From assembly GCA_017450685.1 (NCBI GenBank), contig JAFSTB010000001.1, positions 78,805-142,804 of the forward strand: a stretch of DNA of 64,000 nt. The letters are read 5' to 3'. The notes under the pieces were generated by a model. The model made no database searches. It was not told the DNA's origin and saw nothing but the letters and a program-made list of their open reading frames with translations. The DNA is from Paludibacteraceae bacterium (GTDB lineage Bacteria; Bacteroidota; Bacteroidia; Bacteroidales; Paludibacteraceae). The position numbers and the translations under genes were made by a program. Of this stretch, positions 18,384-27,981 are shown in pieces (position 1 is the stretch's first letter; each line of letters starts with the position of its first letter).

Positions 18384-20471
18384 TTATCTATTACTTTTTA
18401 TCAACTGTCCTTGCGCGTCATACTCATTGCCGTTGATACGGATGATGAGTTGTCCGTTGCGCAGCAGTTTGTCGGCTTTACGTTTCTGAGTATTATCCAC
18501 TGTTGAGATATCGGTGGCTGAGGCATTGAATGTCACGTCAATCGACTTGATATACATTGCTTTCAGTGTATTGGTAAAGCGCAACTCCAAACTACCCGTC
18601 AGGTTGGATGTGTTGCTGAAAATATAATCGGTGGCAGTGGTGGTCAGCGACCTGTTGTCACCCAGTTGTTCGCCACCTATATACACCGACAGTTGACCGT
18701 CGCCTTTGGCAGCCATAGCGGCATTAACGTTGACTCTACTGATGGTGCAACCTACAACATCATTTGTGGTCATCACCACTGATTGGGCAGGTTTCTTGCT
18801 TGAGCCTAACTGCCATCCGCGCTCTGCCTCATAGCCGACAAAAGACTCATCCTCAGCCGACATATTCCACGTATAGTCGTCCAAAACCACGCTGCTGCCA
18901 TATTCCGCTTTTTTCTCAAAGACATAACTATATGCGCTGCAGCTGCCTTCACCCGACGGATCAACACTGCCTTGACCGCTGTCGTCGTCCATAAATTGGA
19001 AAGTGATAACACCGCCTGTCTCTTTGATATTGCGGATAGGATAACCGCTTATCTTGGTATAAGAGGTAGCACCTGCGGGGAAGAGGTCGGTGGCTTTGCC
19101 GAAATAGCCGTTTTCAGGATTATCCTCATTATACGAAGGTGCTTTGCCATCGGCTTCCACTATATCCATACCCAACTGACTCTTGGTGTTATTCACCGTG
19201 TTATTGTACCATTTATTGTCACTGTACTGCACCTTAGTGAGCATCATACCGTGACCGGGGAGATAGGCATCCCAACCGGTGCGCTGACGGTTCTCCAAAA
19301 CATAGTAAGAAGCAGGATTGGGATCCAGTCCGTTAAGGTTATGCTTACCGGTGGAAGAGATAAGCAAGATCTCACCGTCTTCATTGCTTGGGTTAAGCGT
19401 CACTTGCTCATAACTGTTAAGCACACGAGGCGTTACCCAACCCATAAAGAACAACTCATAGCCCGAATATAAAGGAGGGGTGTTACCATCGTTATTGTAA
19501 GGACCATAGTCCATTATGTCCCACTGACCCATCGTCTTCCATGTGGCTTCATCGGTCGTCGCATAGAAGTCGGGCAGACCTAACACATGGCTGAACTCAT
19601 GACAGAAAGTGCCGATACCATCGTGCTTCTTGCTCACAAAACTCAACTCACTGCCACAGGCATAGAGGTCAATAATCTTGCCGTCCAAAGTTATTTGAGC
19701 ATTACCCTCGGTCAGATTCCAACTATGCGGCCATATAGTGTTGGAACTGCCACCGTCAGCCTCTCCGTAACCGGCATAAAAGACATAGACAAAATCAACA
19801 TAACCGTCGTTGTTGTTATCGTAGTCGGCAAAATTGATATTATACTGTTGATTAGCCAACTTGCAAGCCTCTTGTATCATCTTTTCCGGGTACTGGTCCT
19901 CGTCGCCCACGTTCTTGCCGTAATACGACATCTTCTGACTGACCGTCACCGGTCCCACCACATCGAACTGAGGGTTATATTGTCCGCGACTGGTGTCATA
20001 GAAATAGCGGCGAGCCGAACCTTCCGACTTGACGCTTACTCTTTCACCTTCATAAGTGAAACTGTACTGGCGGGTATAGTTGTCGCCCGTAAGCATATTC
20101 ACCATCTCTTCGGTGGAAGTGGTGAAACTTAAATCGCTGAAATTGACCAATATAATCAGTCCACGCGGTGCTATATTCCTTTCTACACCCACCGCACGCC
20201 GTCTGTTGCTTATGCGACGAGCAGACTGCCTACGCTGCATGATAGCCTCGTCAGTCAGAGGTTCAACCACACGCCACAATCCGTCTTCACCTTCCTTAAC
20301 CCACTCTCCGTCGGTGTTGGTGTACCAGTGAAAATGTTCATCACCGTGAGCATATACCTTCATTTCACTGCCATCCGCTTGCAATACCGTGCGAACATTG
20401 CGGCGTACAGGTACTGCCCACATCATCAGACTCATACTAAGAGCCGCTACCACAAAAAAAATCTTCTTCAT
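18384..20471 (-). CDS. Secreted M6-family metallopeptidase with C-terminal accessory domain (copy 1)
   Basis: 695 residues. Signal peptide about 1-19; propeptide segment VYAHGDEHFHWYTNTDGEW; catalytic zinc motif HEFSHVLGLPDFY at H291/E292/H295/D301, the same positions as in the downstream paralogue; possible Ca-site YDNNNDGYVD near 217-226. After about residue 500 comes a domain of about 150 residues (starts near SAYSYVFEKKAEYGSS) that looks beta-rich and may be a binding or anchoring module. The tail NGQLIIRINGNEYDAQGQ matches the tail motif of the paralogue. The two genes lie 42 bases apart and arose by tandem duplication. Likely exported protease; substrate unknown. Confidence 0.93.
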   Translation of the reverse strand: MKKIFFVVAALSMSLMMWAVPVRRNVRTVLQADGSEMKVYAHGDEHFHWYTNTDGEWVKEGEDGLWRVVEPLTDEAIMQRRQSARRISNRRRAVGVERNIAPRGLIILVNFSDLSFTTSTEEMVNMLTGDNYTRQYSFTYEGERVSVKSEGSARRYFYDTSRGQYNPQFDVVGPVTVSQKMSYYGKNVGDEDQYPEKMIQEACKLANQQYNINFADYDNNNDGYVDFVYVFYAGYGEADGGSSNTIWPHSWNLTEGNAQITLDGKIIDLYACGSELSFVSKKHDGIGTFCHEFSHVLGLPDFYATTDEATWKTMGQWDIMDYGPYNNDGNTPPLYSGYELFFMGWVTPRVLNSYEQVTLNPSNEDGEILLISSTGKHNLNGLDPNPASYYVLENRQRTGWDAYLPGHGMMLTKVQYSDNKWYNNTVNNTKSQLGMDIVEADGKAPSYNEDNPENGYFGKATDLFPAGATSYTKISGYPIRNIKETGGVITFQFMDDDSGQGSVDPSGEGSCSAYSYVFEKKAEYGSSVVLDDYTWNMSAEDESFVGYEAERGWQLGSSKKPAQSVVMTTNDVVGCTISRVNVNAAMAAKGDGQLSVYIGGEQLGDNRSLTTTATDYIFSNTSNLTGSLELRFTNTLKAMYIKSIDVTFNASATDISTVDNTQKRKADKLLRNGQLIIRINGNEYDAQGQLIKSNR

Positions 20472-20576
20472 TATGTTGTTATTTCTTTTTTCGTTCTAAG
20501 TTTGTTCCTGATTTCAGCATTTATGTCAAACCTCATTCAATGCTGCGTAAGGTTGTTTTTCTCCTTACTTATGCTT

Positions 20577-20927
20577 TTATTCAGGCTGTTCGGTTGTTTT
20601 CTTTATGCCTTTTCTTTTCAGCCACCACCTCTCACACCAACGGCGTTGGTCGGTATCGTGAGCCACACGTTTGGAAGCCACAACCTCTCCTTTTTTCAGG
20701 GTGGCATAATAAAACACACCTTCGTCGTCTTCTATCACCTGCCAACCGTCTATCGTCATTGAGAAATGCGACCATTCATCGCCGCGAAGATAGATATGCA
20801 GAGTGTCGGAAGTAGGCATAACACGCTCTATCACACCACGATAGGCAGGCACACGACGCTGCGAATACACTCCCGTACAAATAAGCGTCATCAACACCAA
20901 CAAGGCTATAACCTTCTTCATAACCAT
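20577..20927 (-). CDS. Stand-alone exported M6-propeptide-like protein
   Basis: 116 residues from ATG 20927; an ATG at 20921 (MKKVIALLV) is equally possible. The signal peptide ends near TGVYSQ. The mature part (YLRGDEWSHFSMTIDGWQVI, then EDDEGVFYYATLKKGEVV) corresponds to the propeptide region of M6 peptidases: compare HGDEHFHWLTDSDG and HGDEHFHWYTNTDG in the two M6 proteins downstream. It then stops at a basic tail with no catalytic domain. It may be a trans-acting inhibitor or chaperone of the M6 proteases, or a truncated relative that kept its frame. It begins 2 bases after the mlaF stop. Confidence 0.8.
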   Translation of the reverse strand: MVMKKVIALLVLMTLICTGVYSQRRVPAYRGVIERVMPTSDTLHIYLRGDEWSHFSMTIDGWQVIEDDEGVFYYATLKKGEVVASKRVAHDTDQRRWCERWWLKRKGIKKTTEQPE

Positions 20928-20929
20928 AG

Positions 20930-21703
20930 TCAATTTTTCTGTTTGCTATTCTCTGCTTCCTTCACTTTCTTATATAGTTCGCTGGCGAAGACAAAATCGT
21001 CAAGCGCCTCATTCTCTGCGTGGAAGATAGTATCCTTACTACCCTGCCACTCTTTCTTGCCGTTTTTGAGGAAAATGATGTTATCACCTATCTCCATAAT
21101 GGAGTTCATATCGTGACTATTGACAATAGTGCAGATATTCAGTTCTTTGGTTATGTCATATATCAGTCGGTCGATAACCAGACTCGTTCTTGGATCCAGA
21201 CCGGAGTTAGGCTCGTCGCAGAACAAGTATTTAGGTTCCATCACAATGGCTCTGGCTATAGCGACACGCTTTTGCATACCGCCGCTTATCTCACCCGGCA
21301 TCAGGTCATAAGCGCGCTCGGCTATCTGAACATGCTCCAAACAATATTTGGCGCGAGCAAGCATCTCTGTTGCAGACAATTGCGAAAACATCTCAAGAGG
21401 ATACATCACATTCTCCAACACCGTCATACTGTCAAACAGAGCCGAACCCTGGAACAACATACCCACCTCACGGTGCAAATGGCGCATACCCGACTCATTC
21501 ATCTTCGAGATGTCTCTGTCATCATATAGGATAGCTCCGCTGTCAGGGCGATGCAAGCCTATCAACGACTTCATTAACACCGTCTTACCACTGCCAGACT
21601 GACCAATAATCATGTTCACCTTGCCGTCGTAGAAATCGGCACTGACATGATCCAGCACCAACAAATCGTCAAAGCGTTTAACTATATCTTTTACCTCAAT
21701 CAT
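20930..21703 (-). CDS. mlaF: Phospholipid-transport ABC ATPase MlaF
   Basis: 257 residues. ATPase of the MlaFEDB-type lipid transporter that moves phospholipids between the membranes. Walker A GQSGSGKT, a Q-loop in MLFQGSALFDSMTVLENV, signature ISGGMQKRVAIARA and Walker B LFCDEPNSGLDP. The MlaF-specific ALFDSMTVLEN segment separates it from other ABC ATPases. The start overlaps the stop of mlaE (ATGA), as in other Bacteroidota mlaEF pairs. The MCE protein MlaD is not within the window. Confidence 0.95.
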   Translation of the reverse strand: MIEVKDIVKRFDDLLVLDHVSADFYDGKVNMIIGQSGSGKTVLMKSLIGLHRPDSGAILYDDRDISKMNESGMRHLHREVGMLFQGSALFDSMTVLENVMYPLEMFSQLSATEMLARAKYCLEHVQIAERAYDLMPGEISGGMQKRVAIARAIVMEPKYLFCDEPNSGLDPRTSLVIDRLIYDITKELNICTIVNSHDMNSIMEIGDNIIFLKNGKKEWQGSKDTIFHAENEALDDFVFASELYKKVKEAENSKQKN

Positions 21704-22440
21704 AACAGCAATTTAGTTAAGAGTAAGTCAGCGAATAAGATCACCACACTCGAGTTGACCACAGCGTTAGTACTGGCACGACCCACATCCAAAGCACCAC
21801 CGTAAGCATAATAGCCGTAGTAACTGCTCATACTCGTAATGATAAAAGCAAAGACAAGCGACTTGATGATGCCGTACCATACAAAGTAAGGATTGAAAGC
21901 ATACTGAATACCGACCAAATAGTCAGCCACCGTTATTATGTCGGTGAACTCACCTACACCCCATCCGCCTACCAAACCGACGGCAATGGAGATGATAACC
22001 AAGAAAGGCATCATCGTCACAAAAGCCAAAATCTTAGGCAGGATGAGGTAATTGGCAGAATTGACACCCATAATATCCAAGGCATCAATCTGTTCCGTAA
22101 TACGCATTGTGCCTATCTCAGAGGCTATATTACTGCCAACCTTACCTGCCAAAATAAGACAAAGGATAGTGCTGGAGAACTCTAAGAGCAATGTCTCACG
22201 AGTCAAAAGACCGGTGGTATAAGTAGGTAATAAAGGATTTTCGGTGTTGGTCTTCGCCTGAATGGTCAAAATAGCACCGATAAAAATAGAGATGATAATC
22301 ACTATAGGCAGCGATTGTAAACCTTGCTTCTCTAATTCACGCGAATACTGCCGCCAAAACATACGCTGACGATCAGGCATACGAAATACCTTAAACATCA
22401 ACAAAAAATATTCGCCTACATGTTGCAAACTTTTCAACAT
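21700..22440 (-). CDS. mlaE: Phospholipid-transport permease MlaE
   Basis: 246 residues from ATG 22440 (MLKSLQHVGEYFLL). A longer in-frame reading would extend past the promoter and is rejected. Five or six membrane helices; family segments FIGAILTIQ, the EIGTMRITEQIDALDIMGVN loop (the EQIDAL element that contacts the ATPase) and VGGWGVGEF. Inner-membrane channel subunit partner of MlaF, which follows with a 4-base overlap. A Bacteroidota-type promoter lies 23-54 bases upstream, so mlaEF has its own start of transcription. Confidence 0.95.
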   Translation of the reverse strand: MLKSLQHVGEYFLLMFKVFRMPDRQRMFWRQYSRELEKQGLQSLPIVIIISIFIGAILTIQAKTNTENPLLPTYTTGLLTRETLLLEFSSTILCLILAGKVGSNIASEIGTMRITEQIDALDIMGVNSANYLILPKILAFVTMMPFLVIISIAVGLVGGWGVGEFTDIITVADYLVGIQYAFNPYFVWYGIIKSLVFAFIITSMSSYYGYYAYGGALDVGRASTNAVVNSSVVILFADLLLTKLLL

Positions 22441-22462
22441 ACCTTTTTTGCATAAAACCGCG

Positions 22463-22494
22463 CAAAGGTAGGAAAAATGAAACACATAGCCAAA
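22463..22494 (-). promoter_or_regulatory. Bacteroidota-type promoter of mlaEF
   Basis: On the minus strand: TTTG (22491-22494), 20 bases, TACCTTTG (22463-22470). This fits the Bacteroides consensus of -33 TTTG and -7 TAnnTTTG with about 20 bases between. The mlaE ATG at 22440 is 23 bases past the -7 box. Confidence 0.75.
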
Positions 22495-22549
22495 TTTATT
22501 GCGCACAATTTTGCACAATCACCTTAATAGTAGTGATATTTATGGAAAA

Positions 22550-23557
22550 TTATTGTTGCTGACGAATACTTTCCTCATGCAAAGCGTTCATCATAACATT
22601 GATGGTGTTATCGCTCAGCCCTTTCTCTTTAGCCCATTCAAGACGCTGCCTTAGAATAAAGTCGAAGCGTGTTGGCTGCACCACTTCCATTCCTGTCTGC
22701 CGCTTATACTCACCTATCCGTCTGCTCACTTCCATTCGTTTCAGCACCGTCTGCCACAACTCTTCGTCCACCTCGTCTATCTCCGCACGCAGCCACGACA
22801 AGGTATCCGGCTCTTTAGGTTGCACTATACACCGACATAACTCACGAGGCAGTATCTGCTGTTGAGCGTCGCTCATTGCTTTTTCGGGCATGTTGTGCGT
22901 CTCTATCATCCAGCCGTCATAACCCAACTCTGCCGCCTTCCTGCTCAACACCGACACTCGTTGAGCCATACCGCTCATGTGACTGGGGTCGATAAGCAAC
23001 GGCACGTCAGGATAAGAGCGACGCAACTCATACGCCATACGCCAACACGAACGATGGTTGCAACCACGATGAACAGCCCACACCGGCACACCTAACGACA
23101 TCATTCTTTCTATGTTGCCTTGCCATAAACCCACATCTTCGTGCATCGGGTTCTTCACCGCCACCGCTTTAAGCGTACCGCCGTTATCTCTCAACGCCGA
23201 GACTATCTCTTGCACTTGCAACGGATTGGCACAGGTGCGCGAACCAATCCATACGATATCCACACCTGCTTCCACTGCCTTCTGTGCCTGAATAGCAGTA
23301 CCCGCTTCAGTGGCTACCGACAGTCCCTTTCGCTGCACCGCTTGAAGCCATTCCAATCCCGTATCACCCACTCCTTGAAACGAATGCGGCGAGGTACGCG
23401 GCTTCCATATACCGGCACGAAAGACAAATTGCAAGGGCTGTTCCACTGCCTGTTGCAACTGCGGCTGAAGCGACAACAACTCTGAGGCAATTGTAAGCAT
23501 CTGCTCGCGTGTCTCCGCAGCACAAGGTCCGGCTACAAGTATGAGCGGTTGGGACAT
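22550..23557 (-). CDS. Bifunctional DAHP synthase / chorismate mutase
   Basis: 335 residues. The N-terminal about 240 residues are a DAHP synthase (LILVAGPCAAETREQ, FRAGIWKPRTSPHSF, VAVKNPMHEDVG, LLIDPSHMSG), which condenses PEP and erythrose-4-phosphate in the first shikimate step. The last about 90 residues are an AroQ-type helical chorismate mutase (LRAEIDEVDEELWQTVLKR, RRIGEYKRQTG). The DAHP-synthase-first, mutase-last fusion is usual in Bacteroidota. The mutase may supply prephenate or act as a feedback domain. It starts 42 bases after valS stops, across a duplicated spacer. Confidence 0.93.
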   Translation of the reverse strand: MSQPLILVAGPCAAETREQMLTIASELLSLQPQLQQAVEQPLQFVFRAGIWKPRTSPHSFQGVGDTGLEWLQAVQRKGLSVATEAGTAIQAQKAVEAGVDIVWIGSRTCANPLQVQEIVSALRDNGGTLKAVAVKNPMHEDVGLWQGNIERMMSLGVPVWAVHRGCNHRSCWRMAYELRRSYPDVPLLIDPSHMSGMAQRVSVLSRKAAELGYDGWMIETHNMPEKAMSDAQQQILPRELCRCIVQPKEPDTLSWLRAEIDEVDEELWQTVLKRMEVSRRIGEYKRQTGMEVVQPTRFDFILRQRLEWAKEKGLSDNTINVMMNALHEESIRQQQ

Positions 23558-23570
23558 ATCGACTGACTCT

Positions 23571-23603
23571 TTTACAGTGCGTTACGAGTTTACAATGCGT
23601 TAC
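23571..23603. repeat. Imperfect 15-base direct repeat spanning the end of valS
   Basis: TTTACAGTGCGTTAC (23571-23585) and TTTACAATGCGTTAC (23589-23603) differ at one position and are 3 bases apart. The second copy includes the valS stop and its last codon. The spacer before the DAHP synthase gene thus contains a near-copy of the end of valS. Confidence 0.75.
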
Positions 23604-26368
23604 GCGTTCTTCAATGTCTCTATACTCTTTTTCAGGGCTTCAATGCGCGCTTCGGCATCGTGCTGTTTCTTGCGTTCCATTGCCACCACTTCGGGCTTGG
23701 CATTGGCAACAAAACGCTCGTTGTTCAACTTAGCCATCACACCTTTGAGGAATCCTTCCTGATGCTGCAAGTCAGCCTCTAATTTTTTGAGTTCGTCTGC
23801 CACGTTAACGTACTTATCCAAAGGCACACTATACTCTGTCGTACCTACGATGAACGAGGCTGAGGTGGACGATGAACTGCCACCCACTTGCACCTCACAA
23901 CCCGCAAGTTTGTTTACAATCTCGCTCACAGCCACCGGACTGACAAGAGTCATTTTCTCTTTCGGCGGGATATTCTTCTGGGCACGTATATTACGCACAC
24001 CGGTGATAACCTGCTTTATCTCTTCCATCTGCTGCAACAGAGCGTCGGCATCGGCTTCCTGTTTTATCTCACCCAACCTATCCACCATTATGCTCTTTGG
24101 CTTAGCCTCTTTGCCTTCCATTATATTCTGCCACAACTCTTCCGTGATAAACGGCATAAAGGGATGCAACAGACGAAGCATACGCTCAAAGAACAGCAGA
24201 GTGCTATCATACGTCTCTTGGGTTATCGGCTCACCATATTTGGGCTTAATCATCTCTAAATACCACGATGAGAACTCATCCGTAAAGAGTTTATATACAG
24301 CCATCAGAGCCTCGCTCAAACGATATTTTTTCATCAGGTCGCCCACTTCCCATTCCGTCTTTGAGAGCATAGCCTCAAACCAACGAGTGGCAACTTGCAT
24401 TATCTCTGATTCCTCTTTCTTGATTTCGGGTACCACTTCCCAACCTTTAATCAGACGGAAGCAGTTCCAAATCTTATTGCAGAAATTGCGTCCTTGCTCG
24501 CACAAAGAATCATCGTAAAGTATATCATTACCTGCCGGAGCAGAGAGCAGGATACCCATACGCACTCCGTCGGCACCATAACGCTCTATAAGGTCAAGCG
24601 GATCGGGCGAATTGCCAAGCGATTTGGACATCTTCCTGCCCAACTTATCACGCACTATACCTGTAAAATAGACGTGTCGGAACGGCATCTTGCCGGTATA
24701 TTCATAGCCTGCCATTATCATACGCGCCACCCAGAAGAAAATAATATCCGGACCTGTCACCAAGTCTGCCGTAGGATAATAGTATTGTATCTCCTTATTA
24801 TTAGGATGGGCTATGCCGTCAAACAGACTCACTGGCCATAACCATGAGGAGAACCAAGTGTCAAGAGCACCTTCGTCCTGAATCAACCGATCGGATACGG
24901 CATAACCCAAACGAGCCACAGCCTCACTGCTCAACATCGCCTTAGCCTGATTCTGCGCTTCTTCAAGAGTGGATGCCACGATAATCATATTCTCAGGATA
25001 TGCCTCAGCCCCCGTATGGTCAATGATATCCTTGAAATAGTATGCGGGTATGCGATGCCCCCACCATAACTGACGAGAGATACACCAGTCCTTGATGTTC
25101 TCAAGCCAATTGCGATAAGTATTCTTGTATTTAGTGGGATAGAACTGTATCTCATCGTTCATCACCGGTGCCAATGCAATGTCGGCAAAGTGTTGCATAC
25201 GCACAAACCATTGCAGACTCAAACGCGGCTCAATAGGCACATTAGTGCGCTCCGAATAACCCACTTTATTGTCATAGTCCTCTATCTTCTCCACCAAACC
25301 CAATGTCTGCAAGTCGCTTATAATCTGTTTGCGACATTCGAAGCGATCCATACCGTGATATGAACTTACATTGTTTTGCAACTCCGCTTCCAAGGTGTCC
25401 ATATTAAGGTGAGCATCGGCAGTGAAGATATCTATAGTCTTCAGGTTGTATTTCTGTCCGAGCGCATAGTCGTTCACATCGTGTGCGGGAGTCACTTTCA
25501 AACAACCGGTACCGAAACCTATCTCCACATATCTATCCTCAATGATAGGGATGATGCGTCCTACTTTCGGCACACGCACATACCTGCCTTTGAGCCACTG
25601 ATTAGCAGGGTCTTTGGGATTGATACAAACGGCTATATCACCCATTATCGTCTCCGGACGAGTGGTGGCAACAACGGCATAATAGCCGTCCGCATCGCGG
25701 TGAAGGACATTACCTTCAGCTTGCTCACCTATATCCGTCACGGCTTGACCATCGGCTGTCACCACCCTATATTTAAGGTAGAAGAGATGACTGTGTTCGT
25801 CGTGATAAATGACCTCTTCGTCCGAGAGCGCTGTTTGCCGTTCAGGGTCCCAGTTCACCATACGCAGTCCGCGATAGATATAGCCTTTTTTATATAGGTC
25901 GCAGAACACTTGTATGACAGCCTCCGAGCGTTTCTCGTCCATAGTGAACGCCGTTCTATCCCAATCGCATGAGCAACCTAAGGTACGCAGTTGCTTTAGG
26001 ATAATGCCTCCGTGCTCTTCCGTCCAAGCCCAAGCGTGCTTGAGAAACTCTTCGCGGGTCAGGTCTTGTTTATTGATACCTTGCTCTTTAAGACGCTTGA
26101 TAACCTTTGCTTCGGTGGCAATAGAAGCGTGGTCCGTACCCGGTACCCAACAAGCGTTCTTACCCTCAAGGCGCGCACGGCGTACCAACACATCTTGTAT
26201 CGTCTCGTTCAGCACGTGCCCCATGTGAAGCACACCTGTCACATTAGGAGGGGGAATAACTACGGTAAAAGGTTCTCTGCCATCAGGCTCACTGTGAAAC
26301 AAACCATTCTCTTGCCAGTATTGATACCAGCGTTGCTCAATGTCTTTCGGACTGTATTTTGATTCCAT
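23600..26368 (-). CDS. valS: Valyl-tRNA synthetase
   Basis: 922 residues. Class I synthetase that charges tRNA-Val and edits misacylated threonine. HMGH at 48-51 and KMSKS in the segment [17 protein letters not shown] form the ATP site. The central editing domain includes [12 protein letters not shown]. The anticodon-binding helical domain and a C-terminal coiled-coil arm (about the last 70 residues) complete the usual plan. Start ATG at 26368, with a good promoter just upstream (26391-26422) that diverges from the rpsF promoter. The aroG/chorismate mutase gene follows and may be co-transcribed. Confidence 0.98.
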   Translation of the reverse strand: MESKYSPKDIEQRWYQYWQENGLFHSEPDGREPFTVVIPPPNVTGVLHMGHVLNETIQDVLVRRARLEGKNACWVPGTDHASIATEAKVIKRLKEQGINKQDLTREEFLKHAWAWTEEHGGIILKQLRTLGCSCDWDRTAFTMDEKRSEAVIQVFCDLYKKGYIYRGLRMVNWDPERQTALSDEEVIYHDEHSHLFYLKYRVVTADGQAVTDIGEQAEGNVLHRDADGYYAVVATTRPETIMGDIAVCINPKDPANQWLKGRYVRVPKVGRIIPIIEDRYVEIGFGTGCLKVTPAHDVNDYALGQKYNLKTIDIFTADAHLNMDTLEAELQNNVSSYHGMDRFECRKQIISDLQTLGLVEKIEDYDNKVGYSERTNVPIEPRLSLQWFVRMQHFADIALAPVMNDEIQFYPTKYKNTYRNWLENIKDWCISRQLWWGHRIPAYYFKDIIDHTGAEAYPENMIIVASTLEEAQNQAKAMLSSEAVARLGYAVSDRLIQDEGALDTWFSSWLWPVSLFDGIAHPNNKEIQYYYPTADLVTGPDIIFFWVARMIMAGYEYTGKMPFRHVYFTGIVRDKLGRKMSKSLGNSPDPLDLIERYGADGVRMGILLSAPAGNDILYDDSLCEQGRNFCNKIWNCFRLIKGWEVVPEIKKEESEIMQVATRWFEAMLSKTEWEVGDLMKKYRLSEALMAVYKLFTDEFSSWYLEMIKPKYGEPITQETYDSTLLFFERMLRLLHPFMPFITEELWQNIMEGKEAKPKSIMVDRLGEIKQEADADALLQQMEEIKQVITGVRNIRAQKNIPPKEKMTLVSPVAVSEIVNKLAGCEVQVGGSSSSTSASFIVGTTEYSVPLDKYVNVADELKKLEADLQHQEGFLKGVMAKLNNERFVANAKPEVVAMERKKQHDAEARIEALKKSIETLKNA

Positions 26369-26390
26369 AAAATAAAGTGATTAACGGGCG

Positions 26391-26422
26391 CAAAGGTACG
26401 CCGTTTTGCTTAATTGTGCAAA
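26391..26422 (-). promoter_or_regulatory. Bacteroidota-type promoter of valS
   Basis: Minus strand: TTTG (26419-26422), 20 bases, TACCTTTG (26391-26398). The valS ATG lies 23 bases past the -7 box. It faces away from the rpsF promoter, whose -33 element is only 16 bases further along. Confidence 0.75.
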
Positions 26423-26437
26423 AAAATGAGCAAAAGA

Positions 26438-26469
26438 TTTGCGTAATAGAAAGAAAGTCCGTACCTTTG
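26438..26469 (+). promoter_or_regulatory. Bacteroidota-type promoter of the rpsF operon
   Basis: TTTG (26438-26441), 20 bases, TACCTTTG (26462-26469). Transcription would start near 26476 and give a leader of about 60 bases before rpsF. The leader has a short stem TTGCC/GGCAA (26478-26482 with 26490-26494) that competes with CTTTTTGC/GCAAAAAG (26474-26481 with 26483-26490). Confidence 0.75.
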
Positions 26470-26536
26470 CACGCTTTTTGCCGCAAAAAGGCAAGAAGAT
26501 AAACAACTAATTACAAATCTTAAATCTTAAAAACTT

Positions 26537-26884
26537 ATGTTAAACCATTACGAAGCCGCTTTCGTTTTAACGCCCGTTTTGTCTGAGCCACAGATGAAGG
26601 AAGCGGTTGACAAATTCGAGAACGTTCTCACACAGAATGGCGGTTCCATTCTGAATCGTGAGGAATGGGGGCTGAAGAAATTAGCCTATCCTATCCAAGG
26701 CAAGACTACCGGTTTCTACGCATTGCTTCAATTTGATGTTGAGCCTGCCGTTATTGCCACTCTCGAAACTGAGTTCCGCCGCGATGAGCGCGTTATCCGT
26801 TTCCTTACCACTCGCTTGGATAAATATGCCTTCGAGTATGCTGAAAAACGTCGTCAAAACCACAAAAAACAAGAGGAGGCATAA
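26537..26884 (+). CDS. rpsF: 30S ribosomal protein S6
   Basis: 115 residues. S6 forms a dimer with S18 on the central domain of 16S rRNA. Family segments: [37 protein letters not shown] and the C-terminal [16 protein letters not shown]. First gene of the operon rpsF-rpsR-rplI-rpmE. rpsR starts 2 bases after the stop, consistent with coupled, equimolar synthesis of the two partner proteins. Confidence 0.97.
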   Translation: MLNHYEAAFVLTPVLSEPQMKEAVDKFENVLTQNGGSILNREEWGLKKLAYPIQGKTTGFYALLQFDVEPAVIATLETEFRRDERVIRFLTTRLDKYAFEYAEKRRQNHKKQEEA

Positions 26885-26886
26885 CT

Positions 26887-27153
26887 ATGGCACAGAATGA
26901 AGAAATCCGCTATCTGACCCCGCAAACCAAAGATCAGAGAAAAAAGAAGTACTGCCGTTTCTTGAAAGCAGGTATCAAATACGTTGACTACAAAGATCCT
27001 GAGTTCCTTAAGAAATTCCTCAACGAACAAGGCAAGATTCTGCCCCGTCGTATCACCGGCACCAGCCTCAAGTTCCAACGCAAAGTGGCTCAAGCCGTGA
27101 AGAAAGCACGCCATCTGGCTCTGCTGCCATACGTAACCGATATGATGAAGTAA
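26887..27153 (+). CDS. rpsR: 30S ribosomal protein S18
   Basis: 88 residues. Contains [39 protein letters not shown] and [20 protein letters not shown], the S18 signature that binds 16S rRNA next to S6. The single Cys near residue 22 (KKYCRF) is the remnant usually found in this family. The gene is tightly spaced after rpsF and 33 bases before rplI. Confidence 0.97.
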   Translation: MAQNEEIRYLTPQTKDQRKKKYCRFLKAGIKYVDYKDPEFLKKFLNEQGKILPRRITGTSLKFQRKVAQAVKKARHLALLPYVTDMMK

Positions 27154-27186
27154 TAAGCGTCTAACCTTTTTAATTGTAACAACGTT

Positions 27187-27636
27187 ATGGAAATCATACT
27201 AACGCAAGATGTGGCTAACTTAGGCTACAAGAACGACATTGTGAAGGTGAAAGACGGTTATGCACGTAACTTCCTTATGCCTCGCAAAATGGCTATCATC
27301 GCTAACGATAGCAATCGCAAACAATTAGCAGAGAACCTTCGCCAACAAGCCAAGAAGATGGCTGAAGCACTGGCTGCTGCTCAACGCCTTGCTGAGCAAC
27401 TGGCTGCCGCTCCCGTCACCGTGGCTGTCAAAGCAAACGAAGATGGTAAGATCTTCGGTACAGTGACCACTCAAAACATCGCCGACGCTCTCGACAAACT
27501 GGGCTACAACGTGGACAAGAAAGTAATCACCGTTGAGCAAGTCAAAGAGTTGGGCGAACACGTGGCATACGCTCGTCTGCACCGTGAAGTAAAAGCTGAA
27601 ATTAAGTTGAACGTAGTGGCTGAAAAGGCTGAATAA
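27187..27636 (+). CDS. rplI: 50S ribosomal protein L9
   Basis: 149 residues. N-terminal domain [19 protein letters not shown] (first) then [16 protein letters not shown] is the L9 signature. A long connecting helix (about 45-78) leads to the C-terminal domain with [21 protein letters not shown]9 binds domain V of 23S rRNA and reaches out from the 50S surface. Usual order after rpsR. Confidence 0.97.
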   Translation: MEIILTQDVANLGYKNDIVKVKDGYARNFLMPRKMAIIANDSNRKQLAENLRQQAKKMAEALAAAQRLAEQLAAAPVTVAVKANEDGKIFGTVTTQNIADALDKLGYNVDKKVITVEQVKELGEHVAYARLHREVKAEIKLNVVAEKAE

Positions 27637-27650
27637 AAAGAAAAAGTGTT

Positions 27651-27905
27651 ATGAAACAAGGTATTCATCCCGACAACTACCGTGTGGTAGTGTTCAAAGA
27701 TATGTCCGACGGGACACAGTTCTTCAGCCGCTCCACCGCTGCTACGAAGGACAGCATCGAGATTGACGGTACTACCTACCCTCTTATCAAACTCGAAATA
27801 TCCAACACCTCTCACCCCTTCTATACCGGTAAATCCAAACTCGTGGATACTGCTGGTCGCGTTGATAAGTTTATGTCACGCTACGGCAACCGCAAAAAGA
27901 AATAA
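27651..27905 (+). CDS. rpmE: 50S ribosomal protein L31, type B
   Basis: 84 residues. [37 protein letters not shown] and the end [20 protein letters not shown] identify L31. The zinc-binding CxxC cysteines of type A are missing, so this is the zinc-independent type B (C-minus) form. It lies 14 bases after rplI and ends the ribosomal operon just before a strong hairpin. Its position in the S6-S18-L9 operon is worth noting, as L31 is often encoded alone. Confidence 0.96.
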   Translation: MKQGIHPDNYRVVVFKDMSDGTQFFSRSTAATKDSIEIDGTTYPLIKLEISNTSHPFYTGKSKLVDTAGRVDKFMSRYGNRKKK

Positions 27906-27927
27906 CTAATGAACACCCTTTGAGAGA

Positions 27928-27981
27928 GGATATAAACAAAATCACGCTCACCTATGATGAGCGTGATTTTTGTTTATATCC
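27928..27981. terminator. Strong long-stem hairpin after rpmE
   Basis: A 23-base arm (27928-27950) pairs with 27958-27981 with a single bulged T, around a 7-base loop. The core is ATCACGCTCA / TGAGCGTGAT, flanked by AAACAAA/TTTGTTT. The T-rich outer arm can act in both directions, for the rpmE operon on + and for any minus-strand transcript coming from the nuclease operon. It also contains the stop of the gltS remnant. Confidence 0.8.

Noticed and set aside
20547-20568. GTAAGG/CCTTAC small stem between the M6 genes and the propeptide-like gene
   Set aside because: Only 6 base pairs and no T-run on the relevant strand, so not called a terminator.
22441-22518. N-terminal extension of MlaE
   Set aside because: Reads through the mlaE promoter; the family start MLKSLQHVG at 22440 is a better fit.
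23787-24518. 243-codon open frame antisense to valS
   Set aside because: Complement of a well-supported synthetase; the peptide is Ser/Cys-rich and lacks any family signature.
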